A stretch of DNA of 64,000 nucleotides, from positions 3,871,333 to 3,935,332 of the forward strand of contig NZ_LGHP01000001.1 of NCBI RefSeq assembly GCF_001280845.1, written 5' to 3'. Below are positions 36,853 through 44,972 of the stretch, piece after piece. The notes under the pieces were generated by a model. The model saw nothing but the letters and a program-made list of their open reading frames with translations. It searched no databases and was not told the DNA's origin. The position numbers and the translations under genes were made by a program. Within the stretch, counting starts at the first letter, position 1. Every line of letters begins with the position of its first letter. Source of the stretch: Bacillus sp. FJAT-28004. Its GTDB lineage: Bacteria > Bacillota > Bacilli > Paenibacillales > Paenibacillaceae.

Positions 36853-38868
36853 TTACCAGCTCAGCGACCCGAGCAGTCCTTCGATTAGCTGGACAACGCC
36901 GAGACTCCACCTGGTGCGTTTATCCTCTGGTAGCTGAGCCTGCATGTAGTTGTTGATGAGCTTATTATCGAGCACATTGCTATTACTTGGGTCAACGACC
37001 GCCCACTCAAGCGGAGCGGAATGCAGCTGTTTATATTGCATGTGAGATTCCTCGGCATCCCAAAGCTTCGTTATTTTGGTGCCGTCAGAAAACTTCATCA
37101 CGACTTTAATCTCGCCATTGCTGCCGCCGTTTTTCTTGACCAGCACAACAGATTCATACATTTGGGTACCATCTTGAGTAACAGGGCGTACATGAATGGA
37201 TTCAATCGAAAAGTCGGCCATCTTGTTGTCGTAGACATACTGGCTGAAATAATCATGCCATTTCGTTTTCGTTACCTGTTCGACAACGCGCTGGAAGTCT
37301 GCTGTAGAAGGATGCTTGAATTTATACTTTTGGAAATAGGTGCGCAAAATTTTCTGCATCGTTCTTGAGCCCACCTGATTCTCGATGCCAATGAGCACGA
37401 GCTTCGCCCGCATGTACACGTTCTCGGCGTATTGCGTGTGGCTCGCATATGCCCATGATGGCTGCTTGAGCGGTGCAGGATCGGTCATGTAGCTGGCTTC
37501 CATACGCAGATTCGGTTCCAAACCGTATGCGGTCTCCATCACTTTATCTTCGGCATAGGACGTAAAGCCCTCGTCCAGCCATGCCTCCTCGAACTCATTA
37601 GAGGCGACCATTCCGTACCAATATTGGTGTCCAATCTCGTGCACAACCGTACGCTCTAGATCGTAGCCGGGGTTATCATTTTCTGCGGCGAAAGCGGTTA
37701 TGAGCGTTGGATACTCCATACCGCCAGCGCCATTCGCTCCTTTGGGTGGAACGACGATCGACAGCGTACTATAAGGATATTCACCATACCACTTGGCATA
37801 GCTTGCGAGCGCTGACTTGGCTGCATGCATATAGCGGTCCTTAAGGTCAGCATGCGCAGGATCAAGATAAAGCTTAATGCGTACACCGGGAATGCCGGTA
37901 TCAGAATAAGCAGTCTCTTCATATACAAAGTCCGGCGAAGCCGACCAAGCGAAATCATGGATATCATCAGCGTAAAATTGGTAAATTTTTGTCTGTTCCT
38001 TGATTTCAATAGGTTTTGTTTGGAAGCCCGTTGCAGCCACGGTGTAGTCCTCAGGCACTTTAATCCGTACGCTGTAAATGCCAAAATCGCTGTAAAACTC
38101 GGAATTGCCATGATACTGGTGCACATTCCAGCCTTCGGCTGTACGCCCGCGCATGCCGGCTGTCTCATATACGGCGAGCTTCGGAAACCACTGCCCCGCC
38201 ATTACAAAGTTGCCGGAATAGCCCATCCTTGCGAATACCTCTGGGAGCTTCACCTCATAACTCATTCGCAGCGTTACGGATGTGCCGGGAGCAACAGGCT
38301 CAGGCAAGCGAATTTTGGCCAAGGTGAAGTCATTGGCATTGCCATCGTCAGGTTGTACATATTGCAGGCGTGGCAGAAGGCTCTCTCCGTTCAACGTTTC
38401 TAGCGTAAGCAGGTTCATATAGCCTTGGCTATTGGTGGTTGCTTTGTCCTGACGCAGTTTGCCGCCGGATTCTTTCATAAACGTTGTTTTGTCCGATTGA
38501 AAGGCATTCGGATACAGATGGAAATAGAGCTCGGACACTGTTTTTTTACCAGGGTTAGTCCAAGTTACGGTTTGCTCACCGTTCAGCTGCTTCGCATCAT
38601 TCGTTAAATGAACGTTGATATGGTATTCAACGACACGTTTGCTCAGCTCTTGCGGTTTAGGAGTCATGACCGTATTCGGTTCCTGCACGGCAGGTGGCTT
38701 GACCGACTTTTGGGCAGGCGCTGGTGCTTGCTTGGCAATAGCGGCGGGAGCGAAAGCATAAGTATATTGGGATTGCCAAGCAGTCCCGAAGTCATGCTGC
38801 AAAGATATACCGAGCAGCACGACTGCGAGTATTACAAGTGAAATTCGTTTGAAATAGCGTGGAGTCAT
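36853..38868 (-). CDS. M1-family zinc metallopeptidase, membrane anchored
   Basis: The 671-residue protein has an N-terminal signal anchor (RISLVILAVVLLGISLQ), a Pro/Ala-rich linker, an M1 N-terminal beta domain, and the gluzincin motif HEIGH in ERTVVHEIGHQYWYG with the distal Glu in EEAWLDEGFTSYAE. The aminopeptidase GAMEN-type motif appears as GGMEYP. It is predicted to face outside. The start is ATG 38868 with GGAGGG nine bases upstream; a frame 24 bases longer is disfavoured. Peptide substrates are unknown. It is divergent from ywhD. Confidence 0.9.
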   Translation of the reverse strand: MTPRYFKRISLVILAVVLLGISLQHDFGTAWQSQYTYAFAPAAIAKQAPAPAQKSVKPPAVQEPNTVMTPKPQELSKRVVEYHINVHLTNDAKQLNGEQTVTWTNPGKKTVSELYFHLYPNAFQSDKTTFMKESGGKLRQDKATTNSQGYMNLLTLETLNGESLLPRLQYVQPDDGNANDFTLAKIRLPEPVAPGTSVTLRMSYEVKLPEVFARMGYSGNFVMAGQWFPKLAVYETAGMRGRTAEGWNVHQYHGNSEFYSDFGIYSVRIKVPEDYTVAATGFQTKPIEIKEQTKIYQFYADDIHDFAWSASPDFVYEETAYSDTGIPGVRIKLYLDPAHADLKDRYMHAAKSALASYAKWYGEYPYSTLSIVVPPKGANGAGGMEYPTLITAFAAENDNPGYDLERTVVHEIGHQYWYGMVASNEFEEAWLDEGFTSYAEDKVMETAYGLEPNLRMEASYMTDPAPLKQPSWAYASHTQYAENVYMRAKLVLIGIENQVGSRTMQKILRTYFQKYKFKHPSTADFQRVVEQVTKTKWHDYFSQYVYDNKMADFSIESIHVRPVTQDGTQMYESVVLVKKNGGSNGEIKVVMKFSDGTKITKLWDAEESHMQYKQLHSAPLEWAVVDPSNSNVLDNKLINNYMQAQLPEDKRTRWSLGVVQLIEGLLGSLSW

Positions 38869-38913
38869 TGAACGTTTCCCTCCCGTTGACAAGCATCTAC
38901 AGCATGTATATGT

Positions 38914-38941
38914 TTGCTTTTCGATGATTATTAGCTAAAAT
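38914..38941 (+). promoter_or_regulatory. Possible promoter of ywhD
   Basis: TTGCTT (38914-38919), 16 bases, TAAAAT (38936-38941), 33 bases before the ATG. Confidence 0.5.
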
Positions 38942-38974
38942 GGAATTATTGTATCGGGGAAGGTGTGAATACGC

Positions 38975-39499
38975 ATGACGGAAGAACAAGGACAGCCGGC
39001 CGAGCCGGAAAAGAAAGAAAAGAAATCACTGTCGCTCAACGTAGTGAGCAGCAAACAACATAAAGGTTTTGGAGCAGGTACGATTGATTTGAGCGCCGTA
39101 TCCTGTGTCATTATTGATGATGGCGTCGCTTATATTGACGTTGGCGCCATGCATGCAAAGAGCAAAGTGGAGCGTGGCATTAAGTTTACGCCAAACAAAG
39201 AGGATACACCGAACGGTCGTCAATGCTGGATCGTGTGGGTAGCCGTTGACCGCAATGAAGAAGGTTCCTACTACGCGGGCGCTACGGCATGTGAGATGCT
39301 GATTGATTCAGAGGCGCGTCGCGGGTGGAAGCTGCTTCCAGACCATGTGAACAAGCTGGATCAATCGCTCAAACGTCGCTATAATTTGACTGAGCTTGGC
39401 GATGTTGAGAAATCGGCTCTTCGTAAGCTGCTTGTGGATCATAATCTCGAGTGGTGGGATCGCTCCCCTGAGGAGCTTAAGCAAGCTTTGACCGTATAA
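38975..39499 (+). CDS. ywhD: YwhD family protein
   Basis: The 174-residue product matches YwhD in length and sequence pattern (GFGAGTIDLSAVSCVIIDDG, then YIDVGAMHAKSKVERGIKF and the C-terminal EWWDRSPEELKQ). The function is unknown. It has no signal peptide. In B. subtilis ywhD lies beside pbpG and speE-speB; here the same genes occur from 48.8 kb on, separated by the sigma operon and qox block. Confidence 0.85.
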   Translation: MTEEQGQPAEPEKKEKKSLSLNVVSSKQHKGFGAGTIDLSAVSCVIIDDGVAYIDVGAMHAKSKVERGIKFTPNKEDTPNGRQCWIVWVAVDRNEEGSYYAGATACEMLIDSEARRGWKLLPDHVNKLDQSLKRRYNLTELGDVEKSALRKLLVDHNLEWWDRSPEELKQALTV

Positions 39500-39549
39500 C
39501 AGCAGGCGTTATTAGCAACAGGTTGCCGTTATTGTGAATAATGGATGAG

Positions 39550-39593
39550 AACCTCATCGTTCGTAGGCTAGTCCTATCGAATGATGAGGTTTT
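39550..39593 (+). terminator. Terminator of ywhD
   Basis: Arms AACCTCATCGTTCG (39550-39563) and CGAATGATGAGGTT (39578-39591) pair with one G-U or mismatch, followed by a short T-run. Confidence 0.6.
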
Positions 39594-39698
39594 CCGCGTT
39601 GATAGAGGCTGATAAAGCCTCAAAAAAAGTTTTTGGGAACAAGTGCAGGGTATATGGGACATGCTGACGTCTATTAGATTGGGAAGGAGGGGAGCGAC

Positions 39699-40256
39699 AT
39701 TCAAGACGAGGATTGGATCAAAGCCGTGCAAAAGGGTGGGCCCGAGCATTATGGCCCTTTCGTACAAGCCTATGGTCCTTATATATATAGAACAGTCTTC
39801 GCAGTGCTTCATTCACCGCATGATGCGGAGGATATTACACAGGAAGTGCTGCTGCAAATTTATCGCTCCCTTCCGGATTGTCGATTGGATGGGCTCAAGA
39901 CATGGATTACCCGTATTGCCGTTAATCGAGCGATTGATTTCAAGCGCAGCCGAGCACGAAGGCCAGAAGAGCTAATGGATAGCGAAGCGATGTCTGAAAA
40001 AGTTCATGAGGATCTAGTGGCTGCGCCTGCTGCTGAATCAATAGCCATCGAACAGGCGGATAGGCAGCAAATCCGAGAACGGGTTGAAGAAATGCCGGAT
40101 AACTATCGTGAGGTCATAACCGCTTATTATATGGAAGACAAGTCATATGAGCAAATCGCAGCCGAAACCGGACTAGAGCGCAAAAGCGTAGAGTCCAGGC
40201 TGTACCGTGCAAGAAGCTGGATGAAGCGCCATTGGCGGAAGGAGGACTTCGAATGA
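39699..40256 (+). CDS. ECF-type sigma factor
   Basis: The product has the sigma-70 region 2 block (YIYRTVFAVLHSPHDAEDITQEVLLQIYRSLP) and a region 4 helix-turn-helix (YEQIAAETGLERKSVESRLYRARSWM). The family N-terminus is normally (M)xDEDWIKxVQxG; that peptide (QDEDWIKAVQKG) is encoded upstream of the first standard start (GTG 39726). The only codon with an ideal ribosome site (GGAAGGAGGGG, 6 bases away) is ATT at 39699. An in-frame TAG at 39675 closes the frame above. I therefore annotate an ATT start (185 residues). GTG 39726 would cut into region 2. The gene overlaps its anti-sigma gene. Confidence 0.85.
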   Translation: MQDEDWIKAVQKGGPEHYGPFVQAYGPYIYRTVFAVLHSPHDAEDITQEVLLQIYRSLPDCRLDGLKTWITRIAVNRAIDFKRSRARRPEELMDSEAMSEKVHEDLVAAPAAESIAIEQADRQQIRERVEEMPDNYREVITAYYMEDKSYEQIAAETGLERKSVESRLYRARSWMKRHWRKEDFE

Positions 40257-40828
40257 TGATTGAGCATATCTCTCCTGATCAAATGTTCCGTTACGTAAAC
40301 GACAGACTAATTGAGGCTGAGCGTGTACCAGTTGAGCAGCATTTGGCTGCTTGTGACTTCTGTTTGCAGCTTTTTATAACCGCGATTGAAACAGCTGAAG
40401 GCGATTTGCAACCAGCAGACACTCATTTAACAAACGTAAGGCTTACACCGATTCCTGACATGGAGCGGTTAGAGAAGCGTGTCGTGGAGCAATTGAGGGA
40501 TGAGCAGGAACAATATCACATAGATGCCAAGCAGCATGTTGCTCCGAATACCTTGCAAGAGAAACCTCGCCGCCTGCGGACCTGGCTTCAGCATCCGGTA
40601 ACGCACTACACGATTGCAGCTTCTATTACGCTGCTGCTGCTTGCTAGCGGAACCTTTGCCTCCTTCTCGCAGAAGCTGGCTCAGCTTGACATGAATGAGA
40701 ACGCGCAGCAGGATATAAGTCCGAATCCGCCAGTGTCCGCAAGTGAGCACACCGAATCCTGGTCAGACAGAATCGTCGATCAAACGGGCTCGTGGCTCGA
40801 TGGCTTGAAAGCATCTCGATTTAGATAA
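40253..40828 (+). CDS. Anti-sigma factor with zinc-binding N-terminus
   Basis: The 191-residue product begins with a ZAS-type domain (about residues 1-60) bearing HxxxCxxC in EQHLAACDFCLQ, and one membrane helix at about residues 118-145 (HYTIAASITLLLLASGTFA). It ends in a short extracytoplasmic tail. It most likely binds the sigma factor encoded just upstream. ATG 40253 overlaps the sigma stop, and GGAAGGAGG precedes it. Three residues HXXXCXXC rather than a second His leave metal binding plausible but unproven. Confidence 0.82.
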   Translation: MMIEHISPDQMFRYVNDRLIEAERVPVEQHLAACDFCLQLFITAIETAEGDLQPADTHLTNVRLTPIPDMERLEKRVVEQLRDEQEQYHIDAKQHVAPNTLQEKPRRLRTWLQHPVTHYTIAASITLLLLASGTFASFSQKLAQLDMNENAQQDISPNPPVSASEHTESWSDRIVDQTGSWLDGLKASRFR

Positions 40829-40852
40829 ATGAAAATAGAAGGGAATGAATCA

Positions 40853-42028
40853 ATGATGAATAAAAGCCCGTTAGCGGCCTTCTTTCTTTCGTTTTTACCC
40901 GGCGTAGGACATGCCTATGCAGGCCGCCCCGTACGTGCAGTGTTATATGGCGGAGCCTTCTTTGGATCACTGGGATTACTTATTTTAATGGGTTTGGTAA
41001 GCGCAGGCGATGATGGGATATATGTTTTCCTTATGTTTATAGCGGCGATGGCGGGAATCATCAATATGATCGATATGATCATTTTCCTGCTTCTAGGCAA
41101 GGGGTTGCCGTCAAGCTCTGCTCATCAGCATCCGTTCGAGCATCCTGCCGATCATTTTTCACCGGGCTTTGTTCCTTTGGAGCGGGAGCGCCAGCGCGAG
41201 AAATCGCGTACGATACTATTCTCGCTCATACCGGGTCTAGGGCATATGAATATGGGGCTCATGCAGCGCGGCATCACTTTCCTCATTTCGTTCATTGGCT
41301 GGTTTGCGATTATCGTCTTCTTAGGCACGATTACGCATCGGGCTGAGCTGCTAGTTTTCCTGCTTGCTTTGCCAGTCATCTGGATATACAGCATGTTTGA
41401 TGCGATTAGTCAGCTGCATGCCAAGCAGCGTGGGGAGCAGCTTGTGGACCGTGCCATATTTGAAGATATGGAATCGTATATCGCCTCTGGTCGCAAAAGC
41501 AAGGTGCTGGCGATTGCCTTATCCATTTTCCCAGGCGCAGGCCATCTTTATTTGGGCTTGCAAAAACGCGGACTGCAGCTCATGGGCGGTTTCCTCCTCG
41601 CCATCTATATTATGGACAATTTACGCTTGTCACTGTTTTTCTTCCTCCTGCCGCTGTTCTGGTGTTTTGCTTTCTTTGACGCCTTGCAGCAGACGTCTCG
41701 TTACGAGCGTCAGGTGCTCACGGATGAACCGGTACTGACGCAGCTTGTGCCTTATCAGCGATGGTTTGGTTTTGGACTGCTGGGATTCGGCGTTTACTAC
41801 TTGCTCGATCGAGTAGCAGTGGAGGTTACTTCTCATTTCTCAAGGGAGCTATATTCGCAATACATGCAATTTAAATATATGATTCCAACGGCTGTGGTCG
41901 CATTTATTATGATTATTGTAGGCATGCGTCTAGCCTTTGGAAGTAAGGCATCTCCGGTGATGAGCAAAGGGAAACCGCCTGAGCTCCATAAGCCGATGCC
42001 AAGAAAGTACGAGGAGGAGTCGCATTGA
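40853..42028 (+). CDS. Membrane protein with three internal PGxGH repeats
   Basis: The 391-residue product has three similar units, each a helix pair with PG(V/L/A)GHxYxG-like motif: FLPGVGHAYAGRPVRA near residue 18, LIPGLGHMNMGLMQRG near 128, and IFPGAGHLYLGLQKRG near 228. The PGxGHxYxG motif recalls TM2/DUF-type small membrane domains. Function is unknown; as the third gene of the sigma operon it may respond to envelope stress. ATG 40853 has GAAGGGA upstream; ATG 40829, which directly follows the anti-sigma stop, lacks one. Confidence 0.78.
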   Translation: MMNKSPLAAFFLSFLPGVGHAYAGRPVRAVLYGGAFFGSLGLLILMGLVSAGDDGIYVFLMFIAAMAGIINMIDMIIFLLLGKGLPSSSAHQHPFEHPADHFSPGFVPLERERQREKSRTILFSLIPGLGHMNMGLMQRGITFLISFIGWFAIIVFLGTITHRAELLVFLLALPVIWIYSMFDAISQLHAKQRGEQLVDRAIFEDMESYIASGRKSKVLAIALSIFPGAGHLYLGLQKRGLQLMGGFLLAIYIMDNLRLSLFFFLLPLFWCFAFFDALQQTSRYERQVLTDEPVLTQLVPYQRWFGFGLLGFGVYYLLDRVAVEVTSHFSRELYSQYMQFKYMIPTAVVAFIMIIVGMRLAFGSKASPVMSKGKPPELHKPMPRKYEEESH

Positions 42029-42717
42029 ACACTAACACGGTAAATATGGCAGACAGGGCCGTTAATCAGCCAGCAGGCTTACGTACTTGGCGAGTTGGTT
42101 CATTGTCAATGGGTGTGACGCTGATCCTCATGGGGACAGCATTAGCTGTCTCTCTATGGCAAGACATTGAAGCCTTCGAGGTGCTCGTTTGGGTCGCACC
42201 GGTTGTTTTCATTATGCTCGGAGCGGAGCTGCTGCTTTACTTGAAGTTCTCTAACAGTGCACGTACAATCGTTCGTTATGATTGGATGAGTGTCTTTTTT
42301 GTGGGGATGGTTGGAACGGCTAGTCTTGGACTTGCCCTGCTCATGTCTACGGGCTTATTCGATGAGCTGCAGAGAGGGCTGCAAATGACGCAGCGTTCGG
42401 CTTTCGTTACGACAAATAATTTAAAGGTTCCTGCTGAAATTAAAAAAATTGTTGTGCACTCCTTGGATGGTGTGACGCTTGAGCATTCAGAAACACGTGA
42501 GGTAAAGCTGTTTGGACAGATACGTTACTGGTCATCCGAGAAGTATGAACGATTGGACAATAAAATGCTGCAAACCGATATTGTTGGCTCAACGATGTAC
42601 GTCATGATTGGTTCTGTCGATCACCGGGACGGCGGATTCATCTCGGACACGGTTAGCCCGGAGTTGACATTAATTGTACCGAAGGATGTAGAGATCGTGG
42701 AACAGGGTCGTATATAG
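42025..42717 (+). CDS. Membrane protein of the sigma operon
   Basis: The 230-residue product has three or four membrane helices in its first 125 residues (SMGVTLILMGTALAVSLWQ; VLVWVAPVVFIMLGAELLLY; MSVFFVGMVGTASLGLALLM), then a beta-rich C-terminal domain with a repeated T(T/N)NNLKVPAEIKKIVVHSLDG pattern resembling bacterial DUF4097/adhesin-like beta helices. TTG 42025 overlaps the previous stop; AGGAGGAG precedes it. Translational coupling is likely. Confidence 0.78.
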   Translation: MNTNTVNMADRAVNQPAGLRTWRVGSLSMGVTLILMGTALAVSLWQDIEAFEVLVWVAPVVFIMLGAELLLYLKFSNSARTIVRYDWMSVFFVGMVGTASLGLALLMSTGLFDELQRGLQMTQRSAFVTTNNLKVPAEIKKIVVHSLDGVTLEHSETREVKLFGQIRYWSSEKYERLDNKMLQTDIVGSTMYVMIGSVDHRDGGFISDTVSPELTLIVPKDVEIVEQGRI

Positions 42718-42727
42718 CGGAAGTGGA

Positions 42728-42769
42728 AAAGCAGTTTGAAGCGGGATACTCGCTTCAAACTGCTTTTTT
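42728..42769 (+). terminator. Terminator of the sigma operon
   Basis: Fifteen-base arms (about 42729-42743 with 42751-42765) are followed by a run of T. Confidence 0.92.
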
Positions 42770-42795
42770 AATAGGGGGAAATGCAGGATTGTCGT

Positions 42796-43815
42796 TCATT
42801 GCTGCATTTCGATGGGCAATTTATTCAAAACCTCTTGAAGAGGAGCAAGGACACGATAAGAGCCGCGAAGAGGAACATATCCTAGCTTGCGATTAATGCT
42901 GAGAATGGGTTCATTCGTTGAATCATTATCCGTCCGAAGATAAGCAGCTTGTTGTTGCTTGGCTAGCTCAATCGCTTTGAGCTTTAGGGCAAATGCAATC
43001 TTTCTGCCGCGATAAGCTCTGCTTACACCGGTATATTCATGATACATGCCGTTTGTCTGTGGATTAAGCAGGACGTTAGTGACACCGACAAAGCGATCAC
43101 CGTCAGCGGCGATAATAACTTGCTGCGGCGCATAGCCGTCCACTTTCAAATTCCATTTGCGCCATTCAAAGAAATCAGGGACTTCACCGAGATAACCGGG
43201 AATGTCCACCAGTGTTTCTTTATAGATCTCATATAGCTTTTGTTCGCTTTCTTCACCAGGTTCATCCGCAAGTGTTAGGAAACGGACAGTCCCAAGGTCC
43301 GGTATGCTTGGGAATTGTTGCTCTTGATTTCCTTCATGGCTGCCAAGCGTAAGGACGGACTGGAAGGCGTGACGTTCGATTACAAAAGCACGGCGCTTTG
43401 CGAACTGAAGCGCGTCCTCGTTATCATCCCATACCTCGGTAATGAGTGTAGATGCGCCGATTTTCAAAGCCCAATGTCCAATATGGACTAACAGTAATTG
43501 GCCGATTCCCTGCTTGCGGTAAGCGTCTGAAACGACGAGCGTATTGCATAAATAGCCAGGCTCCGTCCAAGGCGCCCGCCAAGACCACGCGTAGCCGACA
43601 ATATCACCTTGAACATTCACAGCAACCTGTCGTTCGCGATCGTATCCGGCAAGCAGCCCGTTCTCATCCATCCATGTATGTCCGGTCTCATATAACTTCT
43701 TATCCGCTTCATGCAGGTTTTCTGCTGTAGTGGGTTCTGACCATACTTGATTAAGTAATTGTGCAAGCTGCTCATAGTCCTTGGGGAGCTGCAAGGGGCG
43801 CAGTGTAATGGACAT
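42796..43815 (-). CDS. Two-domain GNAT acetyltransferase
   Basis: The 339-residue product contains two tandem GNAT domains: the first with the acetyl-CoA loop LVVSDAYRKQGIGQLLLVH, the second with TGVSRAYRGRKIAFALKLKAIE and the C-terminal NRKLGYVPLRGSYRV. Such double-GNAT proteins occur in Bacillota; the substrate is unknown. I start at ATG 43815 with GAGGTGGG upstream; the longer frame to 43830 would start inside the ribosome site. Confidence 0.85.
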   Translation of the reverse strand: MSITLRPLQLPKDYEQLAQLLNQVWSEPTTAENLHEADKKLYETGHTWMDENGLLAGYDRERQVAVNVQGDIVGYAWSWRAPWTEPGYLCNTLVVSDAYRKQGIGQLLLVHIGHWALKIGASTLITEVWDDNEDALQFAKRRAFVIERHAFQSVLTLGSHEGNQEQQFPSIPDLGTVRFLTLADEPGEESEQKLYEIYKETLVDIPGYLGEVPDFFEWRKWNLKVDGYAPQQVIIAADGDRFVGVTNVLLNPQTNGMYHEYTGVSRAYRGRKIAFALKLKAIELAKQQQAAYLRTDNDSTNEPILSINRKLGYVPLRGSYRVLAPLQEVLNKLPIEMQQ

Positions 43816-43922
43816 GATGTCCCACCTCATCTTTCATTTCTTTATTCATATAAGACGATTATGGCACGGATAAAGCAGCCCTAGATAGGGAGAGTTTGAT
43901 TATAAGCATAAAATAACAAACG

Positions 43923-43969
43923 AAAAAAGCTGTGCCAAAGTCAGATAGACTTCAGCACAGCTTTTTTTT
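43923..43969 (-). terminator. Terminator of the qox operon
   Basis: Arms AAAAAAGCTGTGC and GCACAGCTTTTTT pair fully around a 19-base loop; T-runs on both strands. Confidence 0.88.
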
Positions 43970-43996
43970 ATATCTGGTATTTATTCATATCGCCGA

Positions 43997-44329
43997 TTAT
44001 GATGCAACGGCATTGTAAGTCATAATCCAGACGGAGCCTGCGACGATCGTCAGCAAAATGACGAGGCCGAAAATAAGCGCCATAAGGTTGAAGCGCGGCT
44101 TCTCCTCATCCCGAATGTGCATAAAGAAGATAAGCTGAACAGCAAATTGCAGAACCGCCGTCACGAGGATGAGCAAGGTTGCAGCTTTTTTGCTAAGCAG
44201 GTCATTCATCACTACGACGAGCGGAATGATCGTCAGAATGATGGAGAATAGAAAGCCGATCACATAAGACTTCATCGACCCGCCGTGGGAACCGTGTGCG
44301 TCCTGTGTATGCGTGTTATGGTTTTCCAT
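43997..44329 (-). CDS. qoxD: Quinol oxidase subunit IV
   Basis: The 110-residue protein has three membrane helices and a His-rich start (NHNTHTQDAHGSHGG). The segment FSIILTIIPLVVVM and VLQFAVQLIFFMHI fit CyoD/QoxD. It helps assemble the terminal oxidase. It begins one base after qoxC ends. Confidence 0.9.
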   Translation of the reverse strand: MENHNTHTQDAHGSHGGSMKSYVIGFLFSIILTIIPLVVVMNDLLSKKAATLLILVTAVLQFAVQLIFFMHIRDEEKPRFNLMALIFGLVILLTIVAGSVWIMTYNAVAS

Positions 44330-44330
44330 C

Positions 44331-44972
44331 CTACATCACCCCCATCAAATAAACGATTGAGAATACGAAAATCCATACAACGTCCAAGAAATGCCAGTAC
44401 AAGCTGATGATGCCTACTTTACGCTTGGTGACCGGCGTAATACCACGGCGTCTTATTTGAAGGATTAATGCAATCATCCAGATAAGGCCGAGCGAAACGT
44501 GGAGACCGTGCGTGCCGACGAGAACGAAGAAGGCAGACCAGTAGGCACTCGTTCCGATATTAGCGCCCTCATGCACCAAATGCATGAACTCATTGACTTC
44601 AAGATAGACAAATGAAGCCCCGAGCACAGCTGTAATAGCGAGCCAGAGTATAAGACCACGTTTGTTGCCCTTATTCATCTCGAGAACGGCTATACCACTT
44701 GTAAAGCTGCTTGTCAGTAGGATGAAGGTCGAAATGATAATACCGTTCATCTCAAGCAATTCCGCACCTGTCGGCCCGCCGTCTGTGTTGAGACGGAGGA
44801 CGACATAGGTGGCAAATAACGTACCGAACAAAATAACGTCGGTTATTAGAAACAGCCAGAAGCCGAACATTTTCATCGATTCTTGATCGTGATGATCGTC
44901 ATGGTGACCGCCGCCGTGTCCAGCGCCGTGTCCGCCATGCGCTCCTGCTGGAGTGGAAACTGCATGTGCCAT
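44331..44972 (-). CDS. qoxC: Quinol oxidase subunit III
   Basis: The 213-residue protein has five membrane helices, with the subunit III signature WHFLDVVWIFVF near its end and MFGFWLFLITDVILFGTLFATYV near the start. A His-rich N-terminal segment (HGGHGAGHGGGHHDDHHDQ) is unusual but occurs in Paenibacillus homologues as far as I recall. AAGGGGG precedes the ATG, which overlaps the qoxB stop by one base. Confidence 0.92.
   Translation of the reverse strand: MAHAVSTPAGAHGGHGAGHGGGHHDDHHDQESMKMFGFWLFLITDVILFGTLFATYVVLRLNTDGGPTGAELLEMNGIIISTFILLTSSFTSGIAVLEMNKGNKRGLILWLAITAVLGASFVYLEVNEFMHLVHEGANIGTSAYWSAFFVLVGTHGLHVSLGLIWMIALILQIRRRGITPVTKRKVGIISLYWHFLDVVWIFVFSIVYLMGVM

Noticed and set aside
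39635..39673. Autoregulated ECF promoter (GGGAAC with CGTCTA) upstream of the sigma gene
   Set aside because: The two elements are 27 bases apart, whereas about 16 is needed; I could not place a valid pair.
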